IMG/VR virus record: IMGVR_UViG_3300003690_002850 | Span: 1-64,000 of that record | Reading direction: 5' to 3' (one strand) | Length of the DNA: 64,000 bases | DNA from: a virus | Shown here: positions 23,701-32,933 of the stretch, piece by piece | Layout: each line of letters begins with the position of its first letter | Numbering within the stretch: position 1 is the stretch's first letter | The notes under the pieces: generated by a model | Told to the model about the DNA's origin: nothing | Database searches by the model: none | The model's input: the letters and a program-made list of their open reading frames with translations, nothing else | Position numbers and translations under genes: made by a program

Positions 23701-24330
23701 ACGACAATACCCCATTAAATTAAAACCTAAACTATCATTATAATCGATATGTGTAGGCTTAATAACATAATCTGTTACTCTTTCTGCATGAGATGTATCA
23801 ACCTCTTCATTGAATCTAAGTGGGTTACCACCTATAAGAAAATCAGAATTTAAATACCCGTTTTTAAATGTAAATATATTATTTTCTGCTTTAGCTTTAG
23901 GTATATATGACCGGGCATCTAATAAATAAAAATTGGTATCTATATATTGAAAAATATAACTTAAAACTCCAAAACCATCAGACGTAGCAGCATATCTACC
24001 TATACACGTAACTGAATATCTATCTGAGGTTTTATTATAATTTATAAGCGGTTTTGTAATGGCGGAAAAATTTGTGTTTTCGCCATAATAATTACTTGGA
24101 AGTAAGTCGAATAAATCACTTCTATTATCAGTTGCAAACGTGTCAAGATTTTTAGGGTATATTATTGATTGATAATTTGTATTTTTGTTTATTTTATATA
24201 CTATAGGTAATGCACCAAAAACGGTATCTGGTCCTTCACATCTTTTACCTGAAATAGAGCTTACCTTACAAACAAACATTTCCTTTGTTTGATCATTATA
24301 AAAAACGTCTGATTGTTTTGTTGTGAACAT
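20797..24330 (-). CDS. Giant tail protein with L-type lectin-like domain and proline-rich linker
   Basis: 1177 residues. Residues ~230-510 resemble a legume-type (L-type) lectin/ConA-like beta sandwich: FQWSGGYITYNP, GEGFCAFFY, then SFLGVGFDIKGDF and a terminal DYRIDLTHKGTRVTVYN strand. Residues ~540-720 are a Pro/Gly/Asp-rich disordered linker (DPLYPDPGRPPHDPGAP), encoded by locally GC-rich DNA at about 22170-22790. A third region (~720-1177) is folded and Trp-rich. It is likely a glycan-binding fibre or spike protein. Start at ATG 24330 with a late element upstream. Confidence 0.6.
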   Translation of the reverse strand: MFTTKQSDVFYNDQTKEMFVCKVSSISGKRCEGPDTVFGALPIVYKINKNTNYQSIIYPKNLDTFATDNRSDLFDLLPSNYYGENTNFSAITKPLINYNKTSDRYSVTCIGRYAATSDGFGVLSYIFQYIDTNFYLLDARSYIPKAKAENNIFTFKNGYLNSDFLIGGNPLRFNEEVDTSHAERVTDYVIKPTHIDYNDSLGFNLMGYCRKGVGGGSSESTCLTATRQHTFQWSGGYITYNPKYAAFDPNYDIRVDFTAKSFQVPLMTAYKSIQSDKDDPQPSRWIDTATALSGLSGAGEGFCAFFYRNPLAGVVEPQGIGSTLGYAKASSVVSEIEGELKDVSGLVINNAGADPTHKGYGEPANSFLGVGFDIKGDFCTTSEGKEGWLSAGGGPGRWSHGKHSGGFTNTTAPCSVGIRSNRDTFTRVLTCISISTVAASAVSMHQQSANSTGSDVDFQDYRIDLTHKGTRVTVYNKLTSTTDYNTILQFDLNSVKNEKGIFYSPWSGYYNQQFNPPATRPRGAVVPVPYPWGSRTPASKYPGANVPRPISKMAYFDPGGGGGTGWFDPLYPDPGRPPHDPGAPGDPVKPPTVPVETISSDPPISPELPTDPEEQWTPTYPDPGGLLPGRPPTPRYDRPRRPWKPEPTDEGIIIEMTPSIDITPTVIPAPYNAPITTNIEPPPIIIDNADDINLYPSGRTPSQGLIAPINVGLSFTTSEYTSHFELLSFKVTGVKMGDPIKSIEKIDNITTVEYLEESSANLRRDLVTMPTADPVDVTMLIKRQSLIDRITLCGKIPEFVDSEVEAKWTGVTKRRNDIPGPPDESPTVLKPTTSKCSGWFLLLTETEPGAPTDNRPKRWLSGWHRTAAPIFGDMLTESIIKGRKYAITWETSLGGEGLILPDYVPIDYIREESDMMFNKSFLDLASKISGIEANWNFEYFEKGNANHPTAPTPSGEFTGTWVKEAVWLNDEEATLLGACGAVDGDEEEDFPTPEPITKVGKCSVTTWDIIQTDLRHYRIESDTQSPKAVNEFLNYTTTNEDKTEIEKQIWGQLFGRVEYYPYDQLSYREDVNNEFPNGITFFRKWGSRISHNNTISWGDCFIVHGNVLEEAMKANQHGGHGAAMWYDDDGFAYKDHTDGTEYTNEAAWDWRTKEGIPNTQNTDLGFVDHIAQSSLSQ

Positions 24331-24338
24331 TTATTAAA

Positions 24339-24346
24339 TTATTTAC
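24339..24346 (-). promoter_or_regulatory. Late-type promoter, minus strand (AGTAAATA)
   Basis: AGTAAATA on the minus strand, eight bases before the ATG at 24330. Confidence 0.4.
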
Positions 24347-24350
24347 TATG

Positions 24351-26660
24351 TTATGTGCTCAAAACTAGTGTTTTAGAGCTCGCATCGACCTTAAATACTT
24401 TATCTTCAAATTTATATTTTTCAGTTATCGTTTCCGCAGATGTTTGTATATATATTGTGCTCTCTACAATATCAAAATCTACAATATTACTTGTTGACAA
24501 TATATTAGATTTTGTGTTACCCGTCGCAGAGCCGTCTGTCCAACCGTCAGTATGTTTATTAAACACATTTACAAACACCGTTGACAATGGTTCAACTAAT
24601 TGTGTCGCTACATTTCTTACATAAATTTCACCGGCGTTTACATATTGTTGTTGGAATAATGGTATTGGTGTAGCAGCAAAATCATTAAGAGATGTACTTT
24701 CAAATTTAGTAGCATTATTTGTATAAATAGCAGTTGTATTTATTACAAAATACGGGACTGTTGTTTCTTGGAAATTTATTGACATTAAATCTGTTCCAGT
24801 TCCGGGATGGTTTTTAAACGAACCACAGTCTATAGCAGATGTAGCTGAAACAGAATTACACGACAAAGCGTTAGTTTGAGCTTCAGTACAGTTTGCTGCT
24901 GAGAATGGAGCACTAAAATTGTCATTAGCACCATCAGCACAACGTGTAGTTTTACTTACTATAAATGTATCATACATACCTGTGACGCTACTATATAGAG
25001 TACCACTAGTTCTATATTCTGCAGAGGATATTGCAGTTAGTAGTGTGTCAAAAAATAAACCGTCATAATATTCTGCGGTTGTAATACATGCAGTAGTAGT
25101 GGTGGCGGCCGCAGCAATATGTGCTGCATCGGCTTTTCGTTTTGGATATACAGATTTTACAAAATAAAATTCATTACCATAAATATCACTTCTTATTTTT
25201 ATTCCTGTTTTATTATAAATTAATAAATCATCTAATCTGGTCGTTTCAGGATATACATTTAAATCCTCTATTGGATATGTATCATCATTTAACCATACAA
25301 CATGAGTTGGATCATCACTCCAAAAGCTTATTGCATCTTCTTTCTTATTAATACCTGTAAATGAATAATCTAAACTATTTTCTTTGCTTTGATAACCATA
25401 GTTACGTAATAATTTATTATTATAAATGTTAACGCCTGGATTAATGTTATCGTTTTTAAATTGAGCATTTTTAGCTTTATATTTAAAAGGTGGTTTTCTT
25501 TTTCTATATATGTTTCTAAGTATTTGACCGGTAGTACTATTTTTAATATCACCGACACATTTAACACCTGATTCAAATTTAGACGGGTCAGGTAAGATAT
25601 ATTCATGACCACGAAGACTTGATAATTCTATTGAATAAGTTAAATTGCTTGAATGAAATACAGTTATTCCAGTATTATAAAAAGACAATTGTTGAGGATA
25701 TATTTCATTATGTTTAATGTTAATTAATTGTTTGAATAAATTTGGACTATATCTTTGAGAAAGGTTATTTGTCGTGTTGGTGTGCTCAAATAATTTATTT
25801 ACTTCTTTAGCTACACTGTTTATGTAGTAAAGATCATTAGAGACATATTTTCTAATTAAATCTCGTTCAATAATAAATTTTAAATTACTGAGGGTTTTTT
25901 CTTCATCTTTAAAATATCTAACTGGAAGTCTCTCATAATTTGAAAATAGTTGATTTATACCTAGTGTGCTATTAAGTGAACCTATATTATTTATTGTGAC
26001 TTTTACTGGCTTTCCATTTGTATTAACTGTTAGCACTTGACTGATATTAGGTACTTCATCTATAACTCTTTGCGGGATATTTAAGATAAGATTTTTATCT
26101 ACTTTATGAAAATTATATACAAACTCATCTGATGCATATGTATGTAAATTAATAGTAAAATTGTTTGCTATTTTTGGTAAGTTGATATCACTTACAAGAG
26201 TTTCAGTCCCTTCAGTAACAAACGCATCATCACTAAGTAATCGTATAATAAAGTTTTTAAGATACTTTGTTATTCCTATTTTTGAAGATTTAAGTTTGTT
26301 TTTTATTTTAGTGAATTTAAGTTCTTCTCTTAAATTACGAACATTTTTTAATTGATCTTTTATTATTACAGAATAATAGTGTACTGCTAGTTCTAATTCA
26401 TAAATGTTATTACTTTTAATTCGATCAAGAAATCTTACTATATTATTATCTATTGTGCTAAGATTTATATTTTTAAGAAATTGTGTATATGTATTTTTAA
26501 CATAAAGGTCATCATCTGTTTGTCTCTGTAATTTTTCTGTTTTCCATTCAGTAAGATAATTATTATATAGTATGGATAATTCTGACGCATCAAAAGAATC
26601 TTCATAATGACTTCTCCATTCTTTATATGATAACGGATTATGTGTGTGTTGTAATACCAT
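24351..26660 (-). CDS. Putative baseplate/tail structural protein, 769 aa
   Basis: Family not recognised. The N-terminal ~130 residues are helical with a YNNYLTEW motif typical of T4-like structural proteins placed after gp6; the middle is Asn/Tyr/Lys-rich and the C-terminal third is Thr/Ala-rich. Its ATG overlaps the upstream gene's stop by one base. By synteny (after gp25, gp6 and a PKD protein) it may do the job of T4 gp7 or gp8, but sequence similarity is not visible to me. Confidence 0.5.
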   Translation of the reverse strand: MVLQHTHNPLSYKEWRSHYEDSFDASELSILYNNYLTEWKTEKLQRQTDDDLYVKNTYTQFLKNINLSTIDNNIVRFLDRIKSNNIYELELAVHYYSVIIKDQLKNVRNLREELKFTKIKNKLKSSKIGITKYLKNFIIRLLSDDAFVTEGTETLVSDINLPKIANNFTINLHTYASDEFVYNFHKVDKNLILNIPQRVIDEVPNISQVLTVNTNGKPVKVTINNIGSLNSTLGINQLFSNYERLPVRYFKDEEKTLSNLKFIIERDLIRKYVSNDLYYINSVAKEVNKLFEHTNTTNNLSQRYSPNLFKQLINIKHNEIYPQQLSFYNTGITVFHSSNLTYSIELSSLRGHEYILPDPSKFESGVKCVGDIKNSTTGQILRNIYRKRKPPFKYKAKNAQFKNDNINPGVNIYNNKLLRNYGYQSKENSLDYSFTGINKKEDAISFWSDDPTHVVWLNDDTYPIEDLNVYPETTRLDDLLIYNKTGIKIRSDIYGNEFYFVKSVYPKRKADAAHIAAAATTTTACITTAEYYDGLFFDTLLTAISSAEYRTSGTLYSSVTGMYDTFIVSKTTRCADGANDNFSAPFSAANCTEAQTNALSCNSVSATSAIDCGSFKNHPGTGTDLMSINFQETTVPYFVINTTAIYTNNATKFESTSLNDFAATPIPLFQQQYVNAGEIYVRNVATQLVEPLSTVFVNVFNKHTDGWTDGSATGNTKSNILSTSNIVDFDIVESTIYIQTSAETITEKYKFEDKVFKVDASSKTLVLST

Positions 26661-29131
26661 TATAATTGTAGTCCTTTTCTAATTTGATAGTCTAAATTTT
26701 TGAATACGATTCCGCCATCGGGATCCCAGGATGCACTAAGAGATGATGTCGATCTTGTAACGGTATTGTAATTATTATTATAGTCTATAATATTATTTTG
26801 TACGTTTTCTGGAGAAACAATATTATAGGCTGTATATGGATAAAACTCATAAAATAAATCTAACCCAGAAGCTCCAGTAACAGTAGTATCTAATGGCCAG
26901 CCCCAGGTACTATATCCACTTAGAACAGGTGAATTATATGTAGATAAATAATAGGTAGATAGGATAGGGTTATTAGCGTCTACTTCACCATCTGCACTCA
27001 AGTTTGGAATCTGTTGAGGCCTAATTAAAATATACTCGTTATTAAATTTTTGTCTAACAACAAACGGTGTACCAGCAGTTACTTTATAAGTAGAAGCAGT
27101 AATTGGATTATCCAAATCTATATTTCTACTTGCAGCAGATGAAGTATAAAATTGTGTATCAAAACTTTGATCATATCGTTCATAGTCGCCTAATAGTTTA
27201 GAAATTTTTATACTAAACAAGTCATATAATCTTTTTAATTCAGGAGGTGCTTCCGGTAGTGCTATATCTATATCTTCATTGAAAAACTGATAAAAGGATT
27301 CTAGTGATTTAATTTTACAAAAATCAACATCACTATTATTCATAGTAAAGTTTGCGATTTTCTCGAAAATTGTTTTACCAAACGTTGTTGGGCTTGAGCT
27401 TGCTTGACCTACGAATGATGTAAATATACCGTCAAACAGTTTGTCATATTCATGCTGTAAAGATTGAAATCTATAACTTTTTAGTATTTTTGAATAATCT
27501 ACATCTTCATTAACTTTATAAACCTCTACATCATTAGTAGAAGGAAATACAGTAAAGGTATAAGAACCCATAATTAACGCAGCACCGCCCGTTGCTGTGG
27601 ATTCAGGAACTCCTAATGTTACTGGTCCGAGCGGCCCAGATGGATCATAATCTGTAGTCTTCATCAATGCAGAGAGACCAGCAGTCTCGGAGGCGAATGA
27701 ATCTAATCTTCCTGTTATATTTAACGACCATGTACCAGCACTAACTGGATCAATATTAAAATATGCAAAACTACTTAAAGCAGTGTCCGTTCCATCATAA
27801 GGAAAATATTCTGTACATAGACTGCTAATGTTAGAAGTTGTAGTAGTCGTACCATCTGACCATTCATACGCAAATTGTCTATCTTGTGGTGGGTTAGTTG
27901 CTCCTGCAAGCAAGTAAAATACATTATAATATTTTCCTATGTTTAGTTTCTTATCTGCAAGTGCTACAAATACTTGAAATTTATCACCTTGGCGTTTGTA
28001 TTCTATGCTAGACATCTCTTTCATCCCAGTAGATGTAAATGATAAACGACTTGTAAATGGTGTTAGTACTCTAACTGGTACACCAATACTACTTCCGACA
28101 TTTAGATTAACAGTAGACGTGTCTTTAACTGTTGGTCGAGCAACATCTGTTTCTAAAAAGTTTCGATTACTATTATTAATATCTGTATCAATACCATCTA
28201 CATAGAAATTCTTTATTCTATGTCTACTGGTATCTAATCGTATTAATAAATTTACTTGACTGGTTGGTATATCATCATAATATTTAAATATTATAGGTCG
28301 ACGGATTAAGGGTGATCCTGTACTAATATATTCATCTGAACTTGAATATAAAAGCTTAGCATCGGAGGTTGAGCCAGACAGAGCCTGTTTTTCTGTACAC
28401 TCTCTTATTATTGATGATGAACCTATATAAAAATAATGCGGATATAATAATGTTTTTAATCCATAAACATTATTAATATGAGTATTGTATACATCGTAAA
28501 AGGCATTATATGGAACTATATGTCCGTATTTATTATTAAAATCATATGGTTTTGCTATACTGCCACTAGAAGTAAAAAAGAATGTTTGAGCTTCGTTAGG
28601 ATCTGGAATGTCTTGCCAAGATCCAGTCGTTGCCATATTAAATGTTTTGAGTTCACCGGCAATTATATTTCTTGCATTTGCACCATCGCTTTGTGTTATG
28701 TTTCGTGTTTCTACGGCAATCCCTGTATTTGCATAATTATATATTGATATTGTTTCTGTAAATGTTGATTTGTATGCATTACTATCTTTATCATATAAAA
28801 ATACTGCAACTGTATAAATACCCGGTACGTTATAGATATGTGTAGCAGTAAACGCATCGGCACCGCTTAATGAATATCCATCACCAAAGTCCCATTTTGC
28901 TATACTATTAGATACTTTATGTGGAAATAGGTCTTGAATAGCTGGTGTTCCCTCCGTCGCAGAGATAACAGGAGTTAATGTGAATTTTGATATACGAGTA
29001 AACCCTGCATGAGTATCAGCTTGAGGATGACCATCGACACTATTTGGAGTAGTCCCAGAAGTATTAACAGTTACTGTAAATGGTACTGGTAAGTTTTTAG
29101 GACAATTGAGACTGGTTGTTGATGTACTCAT
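26660..29131 (-). CDS. Baseplate-region protein with PKD domain
   Basis: 823 residues. Residues ~78-132 are a clear PKD (polycystic kidney disease) beta-sandwich domain: AKWDFGDGYSLSG, THIYNVPGIYTVAVFLYD, ETISIYNY. Later regions are strand-rich with Thr/Ser, and a helical stretch near residues 590-690 precedes the C-terminus. PKD modules usually mediate protein or glycan contacts. It is translationally coupled to gp6 (stop and start share a base). Probably a baseplate arm or fibre anchor. Confidence 0.6.
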   Translation of the reverse strand: MSTSTTSLNCPKNLPVPFTVTVNTSGTTPNSVDGHPQADTHAGFTRISKFTLTPVISATEGTPAIQDLFPHKVSNSIAKWDFGDGYSLSGADAFTATHIYNVPGIYTVAVFLYDKDSNAYKSTFTETISIYNYANTGIAVETRNITQSDGANARNIIAGELKTFNMATTGSWQDIPDPNEAQTFFFTSSGSIAKPYDFNNKYGHIVPYNAFYDVYNTHINNVYGLKTLLYPHYFYIGSSSIIRECTEKQALSGSTSDAKLLYSSSDEYISTGSPLIRRPIIFKYYDDIPTSQVNLLIRLDTSRHRIKNFYVDGIDTDINNSNRNFLETDVARPTVKDTSTVNLNVGSSIGVPVRVLTPFTSRLSFTSTGMKEMSSIEYKRQGDKFQVFVALADKKLNIGKYYNVFYLLAGATNPPQDRQFAYEWSDGTTTTTSNISSLCTEYFPYDGTDTALSSFAYFNIDPVSAGTWSLNITGRLDSFASETAGLSALMKTTDYDPSGPLGPVTLGVPESTATGGAALIMGSYTFTVFPSTNDVEVYKVNEDVDYSKILKSYRFQSLQHEYDKLFDGIFTSFVGQASSSPTTFGKTIFEKIANFTMNNSDVDFCKIKSLESFYQFFNEDIDIALPEAPPELKRLYDLFSIKISKLLGDYERYDQSFDTQFYTSSAASRNIDLDNPITASTYKVTAGTPFVVRQKFNNEYILIRPQQIPNLSADGEVDANNPILSTYYLSTYNSPVLSGYSTWGWPLDTTVTGASGLDLFYEFYPYTAYNIVSPENVQNNIIDYNNNYNTVTRSTSSLSASWDPDGGIVFKNLDYQIRKGLQL

Positions 29132-30987
29132 TAATATTCTACTATAGCCTTAGTTTCCAAAACACTGACAACTTTAATTTTATTTTTAAATGCTATTTCA
29201 TTTTCTATGTATGGTATTTGATATGGTTTTAATTTTAATGTCGTATCAATAAATTTTAGATCTTTTCCGTTATATATAGGATTAAAAATGCATAACGATA
29301 ACCCCGGTATTTCTACACCTGTATCTGTTCTTTTTGTCTTAAAATCAACTAATCCAGGGATGCCTTCAATTTCATTATTTAAATCTCTTACATTTATTGT
29401 TGCTCCTAATTTTAATTTTTTAAGATACGAAGATATAATATTAAATACTTTCGATTTTAAATTAGATTCATTAATTAATGATCGAGCCTCTCTGCGTAGA
29501 TGTAGTTCGGTAGTGTTTTTATACCCAACATTATAATGTTCATGGCCAGATTTAAGTGATAAATCAACGCTTAAATAAACAGGATCTAGAAAAGAAATTT
29601 CACTATTTAATAGTTTATAGTTTTGAATTTCTAATTGAATTTTTTCTTTTAATGAAGGTGGTAAATAATTAGATCGAATAACTACAGATTTTTCTTTTCG
29701 TAATTTAGGTACAATAGTTAAGTATATATTATTTGAATCAGCGCTATCCGCATAATAATATTGATTAAGCAATGCATTTGTGTCTTTAGTATAATCAGTT
29801 AATCCTAATTCATCATTTATATATCTTAAATAATCATTTGTGTAATCACTGTTGTTAAGTACAGTACAATCATATACGAAATTTTTATAATTACGTTGAA
29901 TAAAACTCTTATAGTCAGCTTTAGTAGTTAATCTATATTCTGAACTAAAAAATCTTGGAGCATTTTGCTTAATTTCTGATGCAGTTTCTGGTGCACCGAA
30001 TTCAGTACTGTCTTGAGTGTTAGTTATAGTAATATTAGGTGAAGCTGATATACTCATATAATTAAGAGAAGTGTCTTTAATATCAGCAAATATTTCATCG
30101 TATTGTGAGGTATTGTAAATATTTATAGTACTATCTTTTAATGTATTTTTTGTTACTTTGCCTCGCGTACCTGATGATTTTAAATAATATATTGCTACGG
30201 AGTCTCCTAAGTTTAATTTCTTACCATTAATACTATTTCCAAATTTAAGTTCATATTTTTTATTTTCATTATATGTAACTTCAAATTGTCTATTATTTGG
30301 TTTTGATAAGAATAAACTTGGTGTTCTGCTCCATTCATACCATTTATTTTGTTCATTTACTTCTTTAACAAAAACAAAAATATTAAAATGATCTATTAGT
30401 ATATCACCACCCGGGTTTAAAAATATTGTTTCGTATTTTTCGCCTATAGGAAATAATATTGGATATTCTTCTATACTACCTTCATACAATAGTGTATTAC
30501 CTACAGGTGTTACTGTTTCAGCGGTAGTCAGTGTTTTTTCAAATGTTATATCTTGTATAACAGTAAATGTTTGACCACTACCCGCTGTAAAAGTGAATTT
30601 TGGTACAGTATAATATCCTTTGCTTAATGCAGCCTTTCCGGTTACATTAATCGGTAATATACAAGTTTGTGAACCGAGCGGCTTGTATCCTATTAATTTA
30701 ACAATTCGATTTACATTTTCATATAATTCAGCGTCGGCAAAATTACTTTCAGCACTTGTCTGGTTTAAATAAAATAATAATGTGTGATATGTATACGCGA
30801 GTATGTCTATAAGAGCGGAGATGTTACTACCTTCAAAATTTTGATCTGTAAAATTAATTGTTGTGTCGTCGTTAAGGCGACTGACAATTAAATCGCGCAT
30901 ACTTTGAGCATCAAAGCTAGTGTATGCATTTGTTGGTAAATTAAACTCTGTTAAATTGGATCGTGTTGTAGTTGTATATTGACTCAT
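29131..30987 (-). CDS. gp6: Baseplate wedge protein gp6-like
   Basis: 618 residues, close to T4 gp6 (660). The N-terminus (FNLPTNAYTSFDAQSMRDLI, then FEGSNISALIDILAYTYHTLLFYLN) is the typical start of T4 gp6/baseplate J proteins, including the conserved region on isolating layers of structure before ENVNRIVKLIGYKP. The C-terminal half (LKEKIQLEIQNYKLLNSE, INVRDLNNEIEGIPGLVDFK) also fits. gp6 forms the iris of the baseplate wedge. It directly follows gp25, as in related phages. Confidence 0.85.
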   Translation of the reverse strand: MSQYTTTTRSNLTEFNLPTNAYTSFDAQSMRDLIVSRLNDDTTINFTDQNFEGSNISALIDILAYTYHTLLFYLNQTSAESNFADAELYENVNRIVKLIGYKPLGSQTCILPINVTGKAALSKGYYTVPKFTFTAGSGQTFTVIQDITFEKTLTTAETVTPVGNTLLYEGSIEEYPILFPIGEKYETIFLNPGGDILIDHFNIFVFVKEVNEQNKWYEWSRTPSLFLSKPNNRQFEVTYNENKKYELKFGNSINGKKLNLGDSVAIYYLKSSGTRGKVTKNTLKDSTINIYNTSQYDEIFADIKDTSLNYMSISASPNITITNTQDSTEFGAPETASEIKQNAPRFFSSEYRLTTKADYKSFIQRNYKNFVYDCTVLNNSDYTNDYLRYINDELGLTDYTKDTNALLNQYYYADSADSNNIYLTIVPKLRKEKSVVIRSNYLPPSLKEKIQLEIQNYKLLNSEISFLDPVYLSVDLSLKSGHEHYNVGYKNTTELHLRREARSLINESNLKSKVFNIISSYLKKLKLGATINVRDLNNEIEGIPGLVDFKTKRTDTGVEIPGLSLCIFNPIYNGKDLKFIDTTLKLKPYQIPYIENEIAFKNKIKVVSVLETKAIVEY

Positions 30988-30989
30988 GA

Positions 30990-31472
30990 TTAAATGTAAT
31001 TAAAGGTTCCTTCTGTTAAGATTGCAGTTGAGGTTGCTGCTTTGTTATCTAATGAAGGTATAATAATAGTTATAGATACTTCATATTCATTATCATCAGG
31101 TTTTGCAACAACATCAATCGAGTCCACTGTTATACGTGGTTCATGTATAGGTAGTTCTTCAAGTATTGTTTTACCAATAATATCTGCATTCTCTTTAGAA
31201 ATATTATTAAATAAAAATACTTCTAAATCTAAACCGAATGTAGGGTTTAGAATTTTTTGTCCTTTTTTAGTATTAAAGATATTTTTGATAGAATTAAAAA
31301 TAGCGTGTTCGTCGTAACTTAATCTAAAATCTATAGGGTTTTTACCGACTCCTACAGGGGTAGACGGATAATGACTACTAAGATCAAGATCTAATTTTAA
31401 ATCAGCGTAAGAAAATTTACGATAGGCATCCGTATTTTTTCGATCTTTAAGTATATCAAGTCTTATCGCCAT
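30990..31472 (-). CDS. gp25: Baseplate wedge protein gp25-like
   Basis: 160 residues. Contains the gp25/GPW core: DEHAIFNSIKNIFNTKKGQK then LNPTFGLDLEVFLF, followed by EPRITVDSIDVVAKPDDN and the ending strands. gp25 joins the wedge to the tube-proximal baseplate. First gene of a leftward late operon (gp25, gp6, PKD protein and fibres) with a late element just upstream. Confidence 0.9.
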   Translation of the reverse strand: MAIRLDILKDRKNTDAYRKFSYADLKLDLDLSSHYPSTPVGVGKNPIDFRLSYDEHAIFNSIKNIFNTKKGQKILNPTFGLDLEVFLFNNISKENADIIGKTILEELPIHEPRITVDSIDVVAKPDDNEYEVSITIIIPSLDNKAATSTAILTEGTFNYI

Positions 31473-31479
31473 GTATAAT

Positions 31480-31487
31480 TATTTAAT
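31480..31487 (-). promoter_or_regulatory. Late-type promoter, minus strand (ATTAAATA)
   Basis: ATTAAATA seven bases before the gp25 ATG at 31472. Confidence 0.5.
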
Positions 31488-31504
31488 TTATAAGTGCTTA
31501 AAAC

Positions 31505-31512
31505 AATAAATA
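31505..31512 (+). promoter_or_regulatory. Late-type promoter (AATAAATA)
   Basis: AATAAATA six bases before the ATG at 31519, divergent from the gp25 promoter. Confidence 0.5.
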
Positions 31513-31518
31513 ATTGAA

Positions 31519-32028
31519 ATGAGTAAGTTCGATACATTATTTGAAGAACAAATTGGTCAGTTTACTAGGCCCGGTCCAGTTGCTGGAGATTATGTTAAAA
31601 TTAAAGGCACTTGCAAGTCGTCTGATTGGTATAAAGGTCTCGGTGAGGCTAGACAAAATTATGTCAATGAAATTTTAACGTTAGTTGAGCAGGGCAAATA
31701 TCTTATGCTTTCTACTATAAAGAAGAATATGTATGAGACAAGGCACCCTAATAAGTCTGAAGCTACAGATTCACAAGGATGGGATATTGCTGATATCGTT
31801 GTTGAAGTTAACCCAGGCTTCTTCTCACACAATTTAACAGTTCCTATGGATTTGTTAGAGTTTGATATGTCATGGGAAGAAGCAAGAGCAACGCGACCAG
31901 TTAAAGGTGAAGATCCTGAAGTTGAGTTGAAGCCTAAAGACGTAGAAGATAAAGCAATTGATATAGGTCAGCAAACTAAAGTACCTGATGGTGACTATCA
32001 CTTAAGTACTGCGAATTATTTGCCTTAA
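31519..32028 (+). CDS. Putative virion protein with capsid-targeting-like leader, 169 aa
   Basis: Begins MSKFDTLFEEQIGQF, with L-F-E at residues 7-9 as in prohead-protease sites. The central domain (KGTCKSSDWYKGLGEARQNY, strands, WDIADIVVEVNPGFFSHNL) is compact; the tail is acidic and disordered. Family not recognised. It is a lone + strand gene inside a minus-strand block, and its stop overlaps that of the clamp-loader gene in a shared TTAA. Confidence 0.55.
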   Translation: MSKFDTLFEEQIGQFTRPGPVAGDYVKIKGTCKSSDWYKGLGEARQNYVNEILTLVEQGKYLMLSTIKKNMYETRHPNKSEATDSQGWDIADIVVEVNPGFFSHNLTVPMDLLEFDMSWEEARATRPVKGEDPEVELKPKDVEDKAIDIGQQTKVPDGDYHLSTANYLP

Positions 32029-32933
32029 ATTTGTAAATCAAGTATACAAGAATAGAAGTTGATCTCTTGATCTATACACTGACTATTCTGGTAAAAGTAT
32101 TTAGAGACTGTAATTAGACAGTCTCTTTTTTTCTCTATATCCATTTCAGCTGTATACATATAATCAAATAAACGTTTAAATAGCTCATCATAATCATTAT
32201 TAAATAATCCTTCATTTTGAATTATATGTTTGCGTATTAATACATATTTTTTATGAGTTAGAAGATCATGTAATCCATCGAAGAAGTCTTTTACATTAAA
32301 TACATTATCATCTTTACCATCTGATAGAAAATATTGTTGTAAAGTATTAATACCTTTCCGGAAATCTGGATAGCAGCTATTAACGATAGTAGTAAATTGT
32401 TGTTTGTTAATTTTTACTTTTTCAGATTTAACAATAGATATTAATTTAGTTATATAGTCATTTTTATCATAATTAATATCAAATATTTGACACCTACTTT
32501 GAAGAGCAGGAATAATCTTATGTTTATAATTTGCCGTTAAAATGAATCTTGTTAAGTCGTGATATTCTTCTATCGAGTTGCGTAGCGCTTTTTGCGCATC
32601 AATAGATAATCCATCACACTCGTCGAGTACTATGACCTTAATATCCCCAAAGAGACTTTGAGTCTGCGCGAAGTTTAGAACTTTTGTGCGTATAGTATCT
32701 ATTCCGTTTTCATCAGATGCATTAATATAAAGATATTGACATTTAAGAATGTCTTTTACGATAATTTTAGCTAAAGAAGTTTTACCAATACCTGGTTTAC
32801 CTACGAATAATACATTAGGTATATTTTTTTCCGATTGTACTTTATTAAAATAAGTCCTAGTATTCTTATCTAAGACTATTTCATCTAAAGTACTTGGTCG
32901 GTATTTTTCACACCAAATATCAGAAATTGTCAT
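32025..32933 (-). CDS. gp44: Clamp loader large subunit gp44 (AAA+ ATPase)
   Basis: 302 residues (T4 gp44 is 319). Shows EKYRPSTLDEIV, Walker A GKPGIGKT (45-52), Walker B VIVLDECD (100-107), sensor LTAN and the SRC arginine-finger motif (146-148). It opens and loads the sliding clamp at primer ends with gp62, which I do not find in this window. The gene overlaps dUTPase by four bases and is probably co-transcribed with it from an early promoter. Confidence 0.93.
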   Translation of the reverse strand: MTISDIWCEKYRPSTLDEIVLDKNTRTYFNKVQSEKNIPNVLFVGKPGIGKTSLAKIIVKDILKCQYLYINASDENGIDTIRTKVLNFAQTQSLFGDIKVIVLDECDGLSIDAQKALRNSIEEYHDLTRFILTANYKHKIIPALQSRCQIFDINYDKNDYITKLISIVKSEKVKINKQQFTTIVNSCYPDFRKGINTLQQYFLSDGKDDNVFNVKDFFDGLHDLLTHKKYVLIRKHIIQNEGLFNNDYDELFKRLFDYMYTAEMDIEKKRDCLITVSKYFYQNSQCIDQEINFYSCILDLQI

